Part shown: in pieces, positions 5,445 through 5,917 of the stretch
Position numbering within the stretch: position 1 is the first letter of the stretch
Layout of the letters: each line of letters starts with the position of its first letter
From: Candidatus Profundicultor aquiphilus
GTDB lineage: Bacteria > Atribacterota > Atribacteria > Atribacterales > Caldatribacteriaceae
Direction of reading: 5' to 3'
Assembly: GCA_013314795.1 (NCBI GenBank)
Contig: JABUEZ010000141.1
Coordinates: 1-5,917 of the forward strand
DNA: 5,917 bases
Program-made: the position numbers and the translations under genes
The notes under the pieces: generated by a model
Databases searched by the model: none
Seen by the model: only the letters and a program-made list of their open reading frames with translations
Told to the model about the DNA's origin: nothing

Positions 5445-5917
5445 CTATACCACCTCGGCCCTCAGGGTTTTCTCCATTTCTTTCAGGGCCCATTTATGCG
5501 CGTCAAGGTCAAAAGAAGTCACTCCCTCCTTATACACGCGAACGCTATAGTGCAACATCCGGGCCTCGGCACAGGTATAAAGGACACAGATATTGGTACA
5601 GACACCCACAATCTCCAGCTCTCTGACTTCCATTTCCCGAAGAAAGATATCCAGCGGAGTACCAAAAAAAGCGCTGAATCGTCTCTTGGGTACAATGATT
5701 TCCCCCTCCTGGGGTCGAAGTGCATCAACAATCTGTGCACCCCAGCTCCCTTCCACACAGTGTGGTGGAAATAACCGGAACTCAGCATCATTCAAATGAT
5801 GGTTATCACAAGCATAGATGACAGGGTTTTTACTCCCGCGATAGTGAAGCAGGATATCCTGGATAAAGACGATTACATCGTTCACCTGGGGTCCCACAAA
5901 AAGTGTCCCCTTTTCCA
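5445..5917 (-). CDS. Isochorismatase/nicotinamidase-family cysteine hydrolase (5' end cut by window edge)
   Basis: The frame stays open to the right edge. A GTG at 5897 could start translation, but in-frame residues before it (E-K-G-T-L-F) continue the family sequence, so the true start is probably about 15-20 codons outside. Numbered from that GTG, likely metal ligands are D31 and H33 (A-C-D-N-H-H) and H46 (F-P-P-H-C-V). K71 (VPKRRFSAFFGT) and C104 (GVCTNICV) supply two members of the Asp-Lys-Cys triad; the Asp should lie just beyond the edge. The family hydrolyses amide or related bonds; nicotinamidase, which converts nicotinamide to nicotinate for NAD salvage, is the commonest role for this subtype, but isochorismatase-like hydrolases with other substrates look alike. 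It precedes ftcD by 3 nt in one operon. The promoter lies outside the window. Confidence 0.88.
   Translation of the reverse strand, partial: EKGTLFVGPQVNDVIVFIQDILLHYRGSKNPVIYACDNHHLNDAEFRLFPPHCVEGSWGAQIVDALRPQEGEIIVPKRRFSAFFGTPLDIFLREMEVRELEIVGVCTNICVLYTCAEARMLHYSVRVYKEGVTSFDLDAHKWALKEMEKTLRAEVV

Noticed and set aside
1..5917. Mobile element, CRISPR array, defence or toxin genes
   Set aside because: No transposase or integrase motif, no regularly spaced repeats and no terminal inverted repeats were found. tRNA genes can be integration sites, but no duplicated tRNA 3' end is present here.

Overview
The window is a compact bacterial chromosomal segment in which every gene is read from the minus strand. 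Gene order in the direction of transcription (high to low coordinate) is: cysteine hydrolase of the isochorismatase/nicotinamidase family (5' end cut by the right edge), ftcD, hsp20, a five-tRNA cluster (Asp-Phe-Gly-Cys-Val), thrS, a class I SAM-dependent methyltransferase, and prmA (3' end cut by the left edge). No mobile element, CRISPR array or foreign-looking stretch is visible.

Organism: the strong AGGAGG-type ribosome binding sites, tRNA genes with encoded CCA, E. coli-type promoters and a tandem GGTCAAA operator resembling the CtsR box point to a bacterium with Gram-positive-style heat-shock control. The short intergenic gaps would suit a small-genome or thermophilic lineage. I cannot name the phylum from the sequence alone.

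Layout. (1) 5445-5917 and 4527-5441: hydrolase and formiminotransferase form a tight operon with 3 nt between stop and start. (2) 3936-4424: the small heat-shock protein has its own perfect-consensus promoter (TTGACA-17-TATAAT), tandem heptads upstream of and inside it, a palindrome around the -10 box, and a strong terminator. (3) 3419-3838: five tRNA genes from one clear promoter, followed by an intrinsic terminator. (4) 1-3339: thrS, the methyltransferase and prmA form a translation-related operon. The methyltransferase begins at the base after the thrS stop, and prmA overlaps the methyltransferase by 41 nt.

The most interesting signals are the hsp20 control region, the ThrRS that lacks the first half of its TGS domain, the absence of an obvious thrS promoter downstream of the tRNA terminator, and the uncharacterised methyltransferase locked between thrS and prmA. 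I did not find a convincing wholly new multi-gene system; this is mainly housekeeping DNA.
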